A stretch of 64,000 bases of DNA from Shewanella glacialipiscicola (lineage in GTDB: Bacteria > Pseudomonadota > Gammaproteobacteria > Enterobacterales > Shewanellaceae), in assembly GCF_023283485.1 (NCBI RefSeq), contig NZ_JAKILU010000008.1:62001-126000 (forward strand), written 5' to 3'. Positions 18,078-29,338 of the stretch are shown here, in pieces. Position 1 is the stretch's first letter. Each line of letters starts with the position of its first letter. The translations under genes and the position numbers were made by a program. Under the pieces are notes generated by a model. The model made no database searches, was not told where the DNA came from, and worked only from the letters and a program-made list of their open reading frames with translations.

Positions 18078-18959
18078 ATGAACATTTCCCTAGGCCCATT
18101 GTTATATTGCTGGCAGAAACAACAGGTATCAGATTTTTATCAGCAAGTCGCAGCCAGTAACATTCCGTTAGTTTATCTCGGTGAAGCCGTTTGTAGCCGT
18201 AGACGTGAACTCAAATGGGGCGATTATCTTGAGCTTGCGCAGATGCTCAAACAAGCGGGTAAAGACGTAGTGATTTCGACGCTGGCACTTATTGAAGCGC
18301 CATCTGAATATACCGAGCTTAAACGTCAAGTCGATAATGGAGAGTTTATCATTGAAGCCAACGATATGGCGGCGGTTTATCTGGCCAAAGAACATAAGCT
18401 ACCTTTCGTGTGCGGTGCGAGTATCAACAATTATAATCGCGCCAGTTTAGATATTTTAGCGCGCTTTGGTATGCAACGATTTGTCATGCCGATTGAGTTA
18501 TCTAAGGCATGGCTTAGCCAAGTGATCCAAGATAAACCAGCGTTTGAAGTAGAAGTCCTCGGGCACGGTTATTTGCCTTTAGCCCATTCAGCCCGCTGTT
18601 TTACTGCACGCCATAAGCAACTCACCAAAGACAGCTGCGAAACCATTTGCCGTCAATACAGCAAAGGGCTGCTCGCGCAAACCCAAGAACAACAGCCACT
18701 ATTACGCTTAAATGGTATTCAAACTCAATCGGCGGCCTGCTTAGATTTACGCAGCGAACTCGCCGCCATGACGCAAATGGGAGTCGATGTATTTCGAGTA
18801 TCGCCCAGTGGCTTAGAGTGCATTGCCAAAGCCAGCGCCTTAGTCGATAGCATTAACACACCATCAGCGCTTCAGTCTAATACGGTGCCGTTAAGTGCAG
18901 AACAATGTAATGGCTATTGGTTTGGAGAGGCGGGATTAACCATGCATCACAGTGAATAA
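18078..18959 (+). CDS. ubiV: UbiV (YhbV), subunit of the O2-independent ubiquinone hydroxylase
   Basis: 293 aa U32-family protein. The expected cluster Cys are present: C39 (GEAVCSRRRE), C174 (SARCFTARHK), C187 and C191 (SCETICRQYS). The spacing equals that of E. coli UbiV apart from a six-residue shift. It forms a complex with UbiU and is in one operon with it. AGAAAGGA precedes the ATG. Nothing is unusual about its length. Confidence 0.96.
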   Translation: MNISLGPLLYCWQKQQVSDFYQQVAASNIPLVYLGEAVCSRRRELKWGDYLELAQMLKQAGKDVVISTLALIEAPSEYTELKRQVDNGEFIIEANDMAAVYLAKEHKLPFVCGASINNYNRASLDILARFGMQRFVMPIELSKAWLSQVIQDKPAFEVEVLGHGYLPLAHSARCFTARHKQLTKDSCETICRQYSKGLLAQTQEQQPLLRLNGIQTQSAACLDLRSELAAMTQMGVDVFRVSPSGLECIAKASALVDSINTPSALQSNTVPLSAEQCNGYWFGEAGLTMHHSE

Positions 18960-19085
18960 ACCATGTTTCCAGTAAAAAAATCATGCCGCTATCAAAGGAC
19001 AATATTGAAGTAATGGATACGCTAAACAGGCTATTAGCGCAAAGTTGCTGATCGTATAGAGTATAAATAGAAGAGAGAGGCAGGG

Positions 19086-19787
19086 TTACGATCTAAGCTT
19101 GGTCCTTAACTGACTGAACAATAAGACGCTTGTCCAACTTAATAAACTCCCCAGCCCTATCCATTCCAATAGGGCTGGCCACCACAAACGTGGACGGGGT
19201 AACTGCATCACCATCTCTTGATAAAATGGCCTATCACCCTCGGTTAGGCCTAACTGTAATTGCGGTGCATATAAAAATGTCATCATACTGCACAATACGA
19301 TCAGAGCCAGTAACCCTGTCCAACGGCTAAACTGAGACTGACCAAAACAAATTAAACTTAAGTGTAAAAATGCACTTAAGCTCCCTAAGTAAAAAAACCA
19401 TTTCAGCCCCAAAACATGTAAGTGGTACACGTTTACCGGAAATAATCCCATACATGCCAGAGCCAAAAACGTTAATGCCAAACAAATAAAGAAGGGCGAT
19501 TCCCATGACGAGCTCAAGTGCGGTAAGGAAGATAAGCAATATAAAACCACGCTTAAACTGCCAAAAAACAAGCCACCGTTAAGGATAACAGCCAAAGAGG
19601 AATGACCGTAAGTGCCTAATTCACTTAAGGTATGATTTAAAAAATTGAAGCCCTGCGATTCCGAACCCGCAAACCCCAAAACCCCAACAATAATCCCGAC
19701 TAGCAGCCCATAAATCCCCATAAACCCAAATTTAATGGCTAATGTTGAGGCGCCTTTTGTCGTCATCTGCTCTACTTTATCAATCAT
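19086..19787 (-). CDS. DUF998-family integral membrane protein
   Basis: 233 aa with about six hydrophobic helices. The N-terminal half holds the DUF998 signature around FNFLNHTLSELGTYG, and the rest (FPVNVYHLHVLGLKWFF and following) fits the family's helix pattern. Function is unknown for this family. It stands alone, convergent with ubiV, with no obvious terminator in between. A slightly later ATG (M8) is possible. Confidence 0.8.
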   Translation of the reverse strand: MIDKVEQMTTKGASTLAIKFGFMGIYGLLVGIIVGVLGFAGSESQGFNFLNHTLSELGTYGHSSLAVILNGGLFFGSLSVVLYCLSSLPHLSSSWESPFFICLALTFLALACMGLFPVNVYHLHVLGLKWFFYLGSLSAFLHLSLICFGQSQFSRWTGLLALIVLCSMMTFLYAPQLQLGLTEGDRPFYQEMVMQLPRPRLWWPALLEWIGLGSLLSWTSVLLFSQLRTKLRS

Positions 19788-20482
19788 GAATACGGAAGTT
19801 AGATAACAATATGACTAAGTTACATGTAAATAAGAAGATTTAAAGCGGCGGACATCCTGTTTATGAATAAAAATTTTTACTTTCTTCATTATTAACGACT
19901 TTTTAGTCAGGCCATCTAGCGGAAGCGTTGCTTGCAACAACCTCTTTATATACATAAAGACTAAAATCTTTTACGCATAAAAATGTACCCTATACGCCAA
20001 AGTATGTTGAATATCACGGCAATATCCATAAACCATCCTAAACATGGCCCTTCAACCATAAATATCGGATTAGCAGACAGTAATCGAGCAATAACCCAAC
20101 AAATACTGCTACTAGGCCATATTACGGGCGTTTTTCTGTTCAAAAAAAGCTGGCACATGGCTTCAATAAAAAAATATAACATCATAAAAGCACTTCGATA
20201 ACAATTTGAGCCAACCCATTGTTTTAAATAATTTATAAACCTCTACACTTAAAAGTACTGCATAAATATCATCAACAACTTAAGCAAAATAACTATGCTG
20301 TTTTGCTGCTTATATCAAACTAACTAGCGAATCGTTTTACATAGCAAGGCTAAGCGAGTAATCTTCCCCTTCTCATTTTTGAGTTGAATTTAAATGCATC
20401 TAAGTGGACAGTAAAAACCTGCTAGATATGGCTAAAAATTTCAAATTTATCATGTACGACTCGTACTTTAAGGTGTACAAAA
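19788..20482. other. Long AT-rich intergenic region with one doubtful small ORF
   Basis: About 695 bp between the DUF998 and YjiH-family genes. It contains a perfect GTTGC-TT-GCAAC inverted repeat (19927-19938) of unknown meaning and a doubtful small minus-strand frame (19961-20185). An AAGGTG ribosome site at 20470-20475 serves the downstream TTG start. No terminator or tRNA was found. Confidence 0.4.
19961..20185 (-). CDS. Doubtful small membrane protein
   Basis: A 74-aa frame starts with two ATG codons. It contains a hydrophobic C-terminal helix (WFMDIAVIFNILWRIGYIFM) followed by a basic RKRF end, and another hydrophobic stretch near residues 28-45. That pattern suits a small inner-membrane protein. 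There is no clear ribosome site, a plus-strand frame of similar length overlaps it, and I do not recognise it. It may be a gene fragment. Confidence 0.22.
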   Translation of the reverse strand: MMLYFFIEAMCQLFLNRKTPVIWPSSSICWVIARLLSANPIFMVEGPCLGWFMDIAVIFNILWRIGYIFMRKRF

Positions 20483-21841
20483 TTGGCTACTGAAAATAAA
20501 AACCGCAATATAAAGACGATACTCACCTTTATCGTCCCTTCGTTGATCGGCCTGTTATTATTTATGACACCTATCAGCTATAACGATGCGATTACTATTC
20601 CTATCGCGATCATTTCTAAAGCATTACAAAGCGCATTAAGCGGTGTATTAACCCTGATAGTGACCATTATTGTGGTGGCAATGGCGCTGGCATCTTTACT
20701 GTCAAAAGTACTTAAACCCAAGTTTGTGACTCAGAGTCACTTCCTAAATGGCTTATTAAATGTCAGTCCTTTATGGTTGACGGCACGTATCGTAGGTGCA
20801 GTATTTATCGTACTGACTTACTTAGGCTTAGGCCCAGAGGTGATTAACTCATCAAGCACTGGGGCTTTAGTCTTAAACGATTTACTACCGGTATTATTTT
20901 CGGTATTTATCTTTGCCGGCATGTTACTGCCACTACTGCTTAATTTTGGCCTACTTGAACTATTTGGCACACTGCTAACTAAAATCATGCGTCCAGTATT
21001 TAATCTACCGGGTCGTAGCGCCATCGACTGTATGGCATCCTGGTTAGGTGATGGCAGTGTCGGGATTTTACTAACCAGTAAACAATATGAAGCACGCTTT
21101 TATACCCAAAGAGAAGCCGCCGTTATCGGCACCACGTTCTCGGCGGTATCGATTACCTTCAGCTTAGTGGTTATCTCGCAGGTTAAGTTAGAGCACATGT
21201 TTGTGCCCTTCTATTTAACAGTATGTTTAGCCGGTTTTGCTGCAGCAGTGATTGTGCCTAAGTTGCCACCACTGTCGTGGAAGAAAGACAACTACATCGA
21301 CGATACGCCACGTACGCCAGATGATGAGCTGATCCCCGCTGGACACAGCGCGTTATCTTGGGGTTTTGATAAAGCCTTAGAGAAAGCGGCCAACGCTGGT
21401 GGCATCAAAGCCGTTTTAAATGAAGGGATTAAAAACGTTCTCGATATGGTGTTTGGTATTCTTCCCGTGGTCATGGCCATTGGTACCATGGCGCTGATTA
21501 TTGCCGAGCACACACCTATCTTTAACTATCTCGGCATGCCATTTATTCCATTACTGGAATTACTGCATATTCCAGAAGCCACTGAAGCTTCTAAAACGAT
21601 TGTCGTCGGTTTTGCGGATATGTTTATTCCGTCAATTCTTGCCAGCTCGATTGAATCGGATATGACCCGCTTCGTGATTGCAGCTTTATCGGTAACTCAA
21701 TTGATTTACATGAGTGAAGTAGGCGCACTACTTATTGGTAGTAAAATCCCAGTAAACTTTGTTGAGCTGTTCGTGGTGTTTATTCTACGGACTTTAGTCA
21801 CACTGCCAGTTATCGCGGGTGTAGCGCATTTACTCTTTTAA
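20483..21841 (+). CDS. YjiH-family nucleoside-recognition (Gate) membrane protein
   Basis: 452 aa membrane protein of the YjiH family, carrying the 'nucleoside recognition/Gate' domain. Multiple helices run throughout; LDMVFGILPVVMAIGTMALI and ADMFIPSILASS are family-like segments. The start is a TTG at 20483 (then ATENKNRN), supported by AAGGTG 8 nt upstream; the first ATG lies about 28 codons further in. The transported substrate, if any, is unknown. It is followed by a strong terminator and stands alone. Confidence 0.85.
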   Translation: MATENKNRNIKTILTFIVPSLIGLLLFMTPISYNDAITIPIAIISKALQSALSGVLTLIVTIIVVAMALASLLSKVLKPKFVTQSHFLNGLLNVSPLWLTARIVGAVFIVLTYLGLGPEVINSSSTGALVLNDLLPVLFSVFIFAGMLLPLLLNFGLLELFGTLLTKIMRPVFNLPGRSAIDCMASWLGDGSVGILLTSKQYEARFYTQREAAVIGTTFSAVSITFSLVVISQVKLEHMFVPFYLTVCLAGFAAAVIVPKLPPLSWKKDNYIDDTPRTPDDELIPAGHSALSWGFDKALEKAANAGGIKAVLNEGIKNVLDMVFGILPVVMAIGTMALIIAEHTPIFNYLGMPFIPLLELLHIPEATEASKTIVVGFADMFIPSILASSIESDMTRFVIAALSVTQLIYMSEVGALLIGSKIPVNFVELFVVFILRTLVTLPVIAGVAHLLF

Positions 21842-21903
21842 TGCTCCGCTAATGTAAGTCCAATACGTCAAATCAACATTAGCAGATAGCCATAAAAACC
21901 ATT

Positions 21904-21937
21904 AAAAAAGGAGCCCATTCTACTGGGCTCCTTTTTT
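21904..21937 (+). terminator. Rho-independent terminator of the YjiH-family gene
   Basis: The stem AAAAAAGGAGCCC / GGGCTCCTTTTTT has a short loop and ends in a T-run, 63 bp after the stop codon. Confidence 0.92.
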
Positions 21938-22244
21938 ATGTTTACGTTTCAAGACTCATCATACTCAATGCCTATCGTCTTTGAGGTACATAGCGTACTT
22001 ATCTATCGACCAACGCTGCCACATTAGTGCACCATTATTTCTAACAAAAACCATCATGACCTTATTGAACCCGACACTGAAAGTCGCACGGCTACTGAAT
22101 AGGCACATAATTTGGAGTAATGAGCATTAAGTTAATAGTTTGTAATGGGGTTAGCTAATTAACTAGCACTCTGTTATAAGTAGCTGTAATGAAGCGAATT
22201 AAATCAATCAGCCTTAGGGCGGATAAGTTATGGAGGGGAGTATT
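21938..22244. other. Intergenic region before the CBS-domain gene
   Basis: This follows the YjiH terminator. I see no further hairpin or open reading frame. A very strong ribosome site, GGAGGGGAG (22232-22240), precedes the ATG at 22245. Confidence 0.4.
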
Positions 22245-22676
22245 ATGTCGATTGTTGTCGCCGATATTATGAGCACCCGTATCGTCACGATAGAAATGGA
22301 CGATCGCCTCAATGTGGTAAAAGATATATTCGAACAAGCAAATTTCCATCACTTATTAGTGGTTGATAATAACAAACTGGAAGGAGTACTTTCAGAGCGA
22401 GATCTATTACGTGCCATTAGCCCTCATATTGGCAGTATCGGCGAGACAGTTAAGGACTTAGAAACCTTACAAAAACGCGTGCATCAGGTTATGGCTCGAA
22501 ACCCCATCACCGTTGCCCCAAATGTGTGCTTAGACACCGCCGCCCATCTTATTTTAGACCATCATGTTGGGTGCTTACCGGTACTCGATAATGGCCGCTT
22601 AGTGGGTATCGTTACTTGGAAAGACTTACTTCGAGCTTATTCAGAACATCTTTCATTGGCAGAAAGCGAGTGCTAA
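22245..22676 (+). CDS. CBS-domain-pair protein
   Basis: 143 aa made of two CBS domains (about residues 1-60 and 75-140). They begin VVADIMSTRIVTIEMDDRL and HQVMARNPITVAPNVCL, and each ends in the usual 'L.VV..G...G.....DLL' pattern. CBS pairs bind adenosine nucleotides and regulate partner proteins. No catalytic domain is fused. An upstream in-frame ATG at 22230 overlaps the ribosome site GGAGGGGAG, so 22245 is the real start. It is convergent with the purine permease gene. Confidence 0.9.
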   Translation: MSIVVADIMSTRIVTIEMDDRLNVVKDIFEQANFHHLLVVDNNKLEGVLSERDLLRAISPHIGSIGETVKDLETLQKRVHQVMARNPITVAPNVCLDTAAHLILDHHVGCLPVLDNGRLVGIVTWKDLLRAYSEHLSLAESEC

Positions 22677-22697
22677 GTCAGTTAGTACTCGCTTTTT
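22663..22697 (+). terminator. Rho-independent terminator of the CBS gene
   Basis: The 13-bp stem AAGCGAGTGCTAA / TTAGTACTCGCTT has the loop GTCAG and ends in a T-run. The left arm overlaps the stop codon of the CBS gene. Confidence 0.9.
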
Positions 22698-22715
22698 AGC
22701 ATAACGTTTGAGTAT

Positions 22716-24068
22716 TTAAATTGCCCAACCACCCATATAAAACACCACTAAACCTAGGGTAATTGCTAACACGCCTACTTTTAGTTTGCGCCACTCACCG
22801 CTACAAATACGACCCACCACCAGCGTGACAAAACCCAACATAATACCGGTGACGATATTACAACTTAAAATAATAAATACAGCGCAGGTTAAGCCTGCCA
22901 TGGCATCGACTTTATCGTTAAAGTCGAGTTTTGCTACATTACTCAGCATCAATAGTCCCACATACATCAACGCTGGCGCTGTCGCATAAGCTGGCACTAA
23001 ATAGCTTAACGGTGCTAGAAACATCATCAATAAAAACAGTACGCCAACAATCGTCGCCGTTAACCCCGTTTTACCACCCGCAGCAGTACCCGCCGCCGAC
23101 TCGATATATACCGCCGCCGGTGCGCCGCCAACCAAGCCAGCCACCATGCTGCTAACAGAATCTGAGGTTAAGGCTCTGCCACCGCCGACAATATTGTCAT
23201 CTTTATCAAGTAGATTTGCTTGCCCTGCCACGGCGCGGATAGTCCCTGTGGCATCAAAAATCGCCGTCATAACTAATGCGAGCACGATAGGCAATACCAC
23301 AGGATTAAAAGCGCCCATAATATCAAGCTGACCAATCAGGGAATGTTCAGAGGTTAAGTCGGGTAAGGCAAACAAACCTTGGTATTTAACGCTCGGGTCA
23401 AACACTAAGCCAAATAGCGACAACACAATAATCACGAGTAAAATCCCACCAGGTACGCCGCGACGTTCTAAACCGATAGTCGCCGCCAAACCTAAAACAG
23501 TCGCGATAACAGGTAAGCTATTAATATCACCTAACTTCACCGGTAAACCCGCACTATTAGCCACAATCAACTGCACGCTATTAGTGGCAATCAAGAGTAA
23601 AAACAAGCCAATACCGATACCTGTACCATGGGCTATCCCCTTGGGCAAATTAGCCAGTACCCATTGGCGAATCCCCGTCACACTCACTAATGTGAACATC
23701 ACCCCCATCAAGAAGATGGCGCCTAATGTGACCGGAATCGACATGCCCTGACCGAGCACTAAACTAAAAGCAGTAAAGGCCGTCAGCGAAATAGCGCAAC
23801 CAATGGCCATAGGTAAATTAGCCCATAAGCCCATCAGCAATGAACCAAAGGCCGCGATTAAACAGGTAGCAATAAACACAGCGCCAGGATCAAACCCCGC
23901 TTGGCCTAGCATGTTTGGCACCACAATGACGGAGTAAACCATCGCCAAAAAAGTGGTCAATCCCGCAATCACTTCTTGGCGAACACTACTGCCACGTTGT
24001 TGGATAGAAAAATAACGGTCCAGAAACGAACCAGAGGGTACGGCTGTTGAACTCAATTGCTCAGACAT
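22716..24068 (-). CDS. NCS2/AzgA-type purine (adenine or guanine/hypoxanthine) permease
   Basis: 450 aa with about 13 hydrophobic segments. The N-terminal [20 protein letters not shown] and later [36 protein letters not shown] and [18 protein letters not shown] mark the AzgA branch of the NCS2 family. That branch imports adenine or guanine/hypoxanthine by proton symport. Substrate cannot be fixed further. The gene has a long upstream region carrying a folded-RNA candidate (24148-24230), so its expression may be controlled at the leader. Confidence 0.9.
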   Translation of the reverse strand: MSEQLSSTAVPSGSFLDRYFSIQQRGSSVRQEVIAGLTTFLAMVYSVIVVPNMLGQAGFDPGAVFIATCLIAAFGSLLMGLWANLPMAIGCAISLTAFTAFSLVLGQGMSIPVTLGAIFLMGVMFTLVSVTGIRQWVLANLPKGIAHGTGIGIGLFLLLIATNSVQLIVANSAGLPVKLGDINSLPVIATVLGLAATIGLERRGVPGGILLVIIVLSLFGLVFDPSVKYQGLFALPDLTSEHSLIGQLDIMGAFNPVVLPIVLALVMTAIFDATGTIRAVAGQANLLDKDDNIVGGGRALTSDSVSSMVAGLVGGAPAAVYIESAAGTAAGGKTGLTATIVGVLFLLMMFLAPLSYLVPAYATAPALMYVGLLMLSNVAKLDFNDKVDAMAGLTCAVFIILSCNIVTGIMLGFVTLVVGRICSGEWRKLKVGVLAITLGLVVFYMGGWAI

Positions 24069-24147
24069 AATAGGGTTATACCTTGTGATCTCTTAAAATA
24101 GGGTCGATACCAATTGGCTTAAAATGCAATTGACGACACGGACTGCG

Positions 24148-24230
24148 GCAGATTAGAGCCCTAAATCTCAGTAAGACTTAGGTGAGAGATCCATATCATT
24201 TTCCTATTATGGGAAAAATCCATGATCTGC
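24148..24230 (-). ncRNA. Candidate structured leader RNA (three-way junction) of the purine permease
   Basis: On the transcript strand, GCAGAT (24225-24230) pairs with ATCTGC (24148-24153) as a closing stem P1. Inside are two hairpins. P2 is TTTTCC/GGAAAA with a 7-nt loop (CATAATA), plus-strand arms at 24198-24204 and 24212-24219. P3 is CCTAAGTC/GATTTAGG with a 7-nt loop (TTACTGA), arms at 24160-24167 and 24175-24182. The loops share a possible UAA/UUA contact. It ends 79 nt before the permease ATG. The layout resembles purine riboswitches, but the conserved junction bases of that class are not present. Confidence 0.35.
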
Positions 24231-24434
24231 AAGCTGTATGCTTTTCGAGAGTTAACCGTAGTTAAGCTAATAAACACAGCCGTTGTTGGCCGCGGATAAT
24301 ACGGGAAAAAACCGAAAAAAGCTAAGGCACAACAGAGACTTTGGTAAATAATTAGCAGTAAAAACAGAACTCTGTTGTTTGAAAAAACAACCTAGATGAA
24401 AGTTATCACCAACAATAAATCGTCATTACAAATT
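24231..24434. other. Intergenic region between purine permease leader and TorR boxes
   Basis: It must hold the permease promoter (minus strand). No open reading frame is convincing, and no hairpin with a T-run is seen. Confidence 0.4.
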
Positions 24435-24470
24435 TTCATAATCTTTCATATTTTATCAAATCTCGTTCAT
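24435..24470 (+). promoter_or_regulatory. TorR boxes upstream of torECAD
   Basis: TTCATA (24435-24440), four bases, then TTCATA (24445-24450) is an exact match to the Shewanella TorR box TTCATA-N4-TTCATA. A further TTCAT at 24466-24470 lies two helical turns on (21 bp). The site is 78-113 bp before the torE ATG. TorR, phosphorylated by TorS when TMAO is present, activates torECAD from here. Confidence 0.88.
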
Positions 24471-24547
24471 GCCTACACGCAAGCCTATTCACACCTACAC
24501 TTTATAGTAACCCTATCAAAAATCGCTTTCGATCGGAGACTATCCCA

Positions 24548-24724
24548 ATGGCAAAGTCCAATATGCAAGCACAAACACCAGAATCATCCACGCGCGGCCG
24601 TGAATTAAAAGCGCTTGGGTTCATCATATTCCTACTCTTCCCCGCGCTCACCATCGCTGGGATCGGTTTTTATGGGCTCGTCATTTGGATGATCCAAGCC
24701 TTCGGCGGCGTTGTCAGCCACTAA
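24548..24724 (+). CDS. torE: TorE, small membrane protein of the TMAO respiratory operon
   Basis: 58 aa. A polar N-terminus precedes one membrane helix (about residues 24-50: FIIFLLFPALTIAGIGFYGL). It belongs to the TorE/NapE family. The precise role is unclear; it lies upstream of torC in Shewanella tor operons and is not needed as an electron carrier (no haem motif). It is the first gene of torECAD, downstream of the TorR boxes, with a CGGAG ribosome site before the ATG. Confidence 0.92.
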   Translation: MAKSNMQAQTPESSTRGRELKALGFIIFLLFPALTIAGIGFYGLVIWMIQAFGGVVSH

Positions 24725-24768
24725 TCCAAAGCTATTTAACATGCAGTTACTTTTTTGAGGACGCGATT

Positions 24769-25947
24769 ATGAAGTGGTTAACTAACCTCTGGCGCACACT
24801 AAATCAACCCACCAAAGCGCTCACCTTAGGCGCCGTGAGTATCAGCGCTTTTATCATGGGCATTATCTTCTGGGGCGGATTTAACACTGCGCTCGAAGCC
24901 ACCAACACAGAAGCTTTTTGTATCAGCTGTCATAGTATGGAAAGCAAACCGTACCAAGAGTTACAAGAAACCGTGCATTGGTCGAATCATTCTGGTGTGC
25001 GCGCCACCTGCCCCGATTGCCACGTGCCGCATAACTGGAGCCGTAAAATCGCCCGAAAAATGGAAGCCTCCCACGATGTCTGGGGCTGGTTATTTAATAC
25101 CGTTAACACCCCTGAAAAATTTGAAGCTAAACGTTTAGAAATGGCGAGTCGTGAATGGAAACGTTTTGATAGAGATAACTCCTTAGCCTGTAAAAACTGC
25201 CACAACTACAACTCGATGAAATGGGAAACCATGTCACCGCTGGCCCAAAAACAGATGAAACGTGCCGCCGAAATCGACCAAAGCTGTATCGATTGCCACA
25301 AAGGTATTGCTCACCATTTACCTGAAATGGGTACTGCTCGAGCGCCAGAACTGATTGCCGAAGTTGGCTCAGGTGTTAGCTCAGTCGAAACCAATCAAAG
25401 CTATTACAGTGCTCTGACTAAGCCTTTATTCTTCACTGATAAGGGCGATGTGGAAGCAGGCACACTCAATGTAGCGACTAAAGTCAAAGTGCTTGATACC
25501 CAAGGTAAGCGCATCAAAATTAGCATTGAAGGTTGGCGTAAAAAGATTGGTGCTGGCCGCGTGATCTACATGGACTTTGGCGTGAATATTTTGTCTGCAC
25601 AGTTGACCAAAGATGCCGCTGAAACCGAAGGCGTTATCCAAACCTTTGAAGAAAAAGAAGATCCAATGACAGGCCTAAAATGGCAGCGGGTTGAAGCGCA
25701 AATTTGGACCGAGAAAGATTACCTGCTGACCGATCTGCAACCGCTTTGGGGTTATGCCAAAACGACCTTCCGCTCAAGCTGTAGTGTGTGTCATACCCAA
25801 CCCGATGAAGCGCACTTTGATGCCAATACTTGGCCGGGGATGTTCCAAGGCATGTTGGCCTTTGTGAATATGGATCAAGACACCCAAGCGTTAGTGCAGA
25901 AGTATCTGCAGGAACATTCATCTACTTTTGTGAAAAAAGAGCACTAA
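24769..25947 (+). CDS. torC: TorC, membrane-anchored pentahaem c-type cytochrome
   Basis: 392 aa from the ATG at 24769, which has GAGG 8 nt upstream; a longer frame from 24685 would overlap torE and is rejected. An N-terminal anchor helix (about residues 15-40) holds it in the inner membrane. Five haem-binding motifs are seen: CISCH, CPDCH, CKNCH, CIDCH in the NapC/NirT-like N-terminal half and CSVCH near the C-terminus. It oxidises the menaquinol/ubiquinol pool and passes electrons to periplasmic TorA through the C-terminal haem. Length and haem number match E. coli TorC. The torE gap is 44 bp and the torA gap 15 bp. Confidence 0.97.
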   Translation: MKWLTNLWRTLNQPTKALTLGAVSISAFIMGIIFWGGFNTALEATNTEAFCISCHSMESKPYQELQETVHWSNHSGVRATCPDCHVPHNWSRKIARKMEASHDVWGWLFNTVNTPEKFEAKRLEMASREWKRFDRDNSLACKNCHNYNSMKWETMSPLAQKQMKRAAEIDQSCIDCHKGIAHHLPEMGTARAPELIAEVGSGVSSVETNQSYYSALTKPLFFTDKGDVEAGTLNVATKVKVLDTQGKRIKISIEGWRKKIGAGRVIYMDFGVNILSAQLTKDAAETEGVIQTFEEKEDPMTGLKWQRVEAQIWTEKDYLLTDLQPLWGYAKTTFRSSCSVCHTQPDEAHFDANTWPGMFQGMLAFVNMDQDTQALVQKYLQEHSSTFVKKEH

Positions 25948-28452
<2,505 letters not shown>

Positions 28453-28464
28453 GCTTAAACCCAT

Positions 28465-28500
28465 CACGCTGGGTGCGCCGAATATGGCGTATCCTGCGTG
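28465..28500 (+). repeat. Long stem-loop between torA and torD
   Basis: GGGTGCGCC pairs fully (two G-U) with GGCGTATCC around a GAATAT loop. The stem is extended after one T-T mismatch by CACGC/GCGTG, giving about 14 pairs. It starts 13 bp after the torA stop. No T-run follows, so it is more likely an mRNA-stabilising or processing element than a terminator. It could set the torA:torD expression ratio. Confidence 0.6.
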
Positions 28501-28574
28501 TAAAAATCTAATCCCCAAAATCTAAGTATTCAATCTTAGCGCCAAACTTAAGCATCAACATTGAGGAATATACA

Positions 28575-29195
28575 ATGAGCCAAGTCGATATCAACCATGC
28601 CAGAGCCTTGGTTTATCAACTATTATCGTCACTGTTTGCCCGCGAAATTGATGAGAAAAGGCTTAAAGAGCTTACTAGCGAAGCGGCGCAGCAATTCTGG
28701 ATCCAGCTTGGTGCTGACACTCAGTTATCGCCATCTGTAGATAAAATACGCTGCAGACTCAATGGAATACAAGACCATGAGGCGCTACTCGAACTCGCTG
28801 CCGATTACTGCGGTATCTTCCTTGTCGGCACTAAGCACAGCGCTTCACCCTATGCGAGCCTGTATTTAAATACGGAAGATGAGCCACTCATGTTTGGTCA
28901 GCAACATCAACAAATGAGTGAGTTTTTGCACCAAAGTAAATTACAGGTACAAAGCCATTTTCCAGAGCCTGCAGACCATTTGGCCGTTATGCTCGCCTAT
29001 ATGGCGCACTTATGTTGTCACAGTGATGACAGCACCCAATTGCGTTTTTTGGAAACCTGCATCAATTCTTGGTTAGCCACGTTTACAGCACAACTGATCA
29101 AATGCGACAAAAATGGTTTTTATAGCGCGGTGGCAATACTGACTCTCGAGTGGGTGAAGCAAGATACCTTACAGTTTGAACCACAGATGGCGTAA
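28575..29195 (+). CDS. torD: TorD, chaperone for TorA maturation
   Basis: 206 aa all-helical protein of the TorD/DmsD family, with the signature [16 protein letters not shown] (the E-P-x-D-H motif). It binds the TorA signal peptide and apo-enzyme, helps molybdenum cofactor insertion and holds back Tat export until folding is complete. GAGGAA precedes the ATG. It is the last gene of the operon, with a terminator 47 bp downstream. Confidence 0.95.
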   Translation: MSQVDINHARALVYQLLSSLFAREIDEKRLKELTSEAAQQFWIQLGADTQLSPSVDKIRCRLNGIQDHEALLELAADYCGIFLVGTKHSASPYASLYLNTEDEPLMFGQQHQQMSEFLHQSKLQVQSHFPEPADHLAVMLAYMAHLCCHSDDSTQLRFLETCINSWLATFTAQLIKCDKNGFYSAVAILTLEWVKQDTLQFEPQMA

Positions 29196-29241
29196 ATGGG
29201 CTCAAGCTTGCATTAATCCGCTAGTGTTGAGTTAATCAACC

Positions 29242-29274
29242 AAGCGAATATCATGCCGATGACATTCGCTTTTT
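29242..29274 (+). terminator. Rho-independent terminator of torECAD
   Basis: The stem AAGCGAAT / ATTCGCTT ends in a T-run, 47 bp after the torD stop. The loop is 14 nt. It lies between torD and the convergent torS. Confidence 0.8.
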
Positions 29275-29338
29275 GCCTTTATTAACCCACTTTAACTCCG
29301 GCTATCGACCATAAATAGCCAACAAACCGATAAGTTAA

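Noticed and set aside
14672..18959. U32 proteins as peptidases
   Set aside because: The Cys arrangement and neighbours identify them as TrhP, UbiU and UbiV, which are iron-sulphur hydroxylation proteins.
19927..19938. GTTGC-TT-GCAAC as a CytR operator
   Set aside because: The next gene is about 550 bp away and the spacer differs from usual CytR sites. The repeat is short enough to occur by chance.
19983..20201. Plus-strand 72-aa ORF in the long intergenic gap
   Set aside because: It overlaps a slightly more protein-like minus-strand frame and has no ribosome site or recognisable motif.
24148..24230. Calling the permease leader a standard purine riboswitch
   Set aside because: The stems resemble the class, but the conserved J2/3 and J3/1 bases and the loop sequences do not match. 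It is kept only as an unclassified structured-RNA candidate.
24685..24768. Longer TorC start upstream of the ATG at 24769
   Set aside because: It would overlap torE and add a sequence without a TorC-like signal anchor. GAGG sits 8 nt before 24769.
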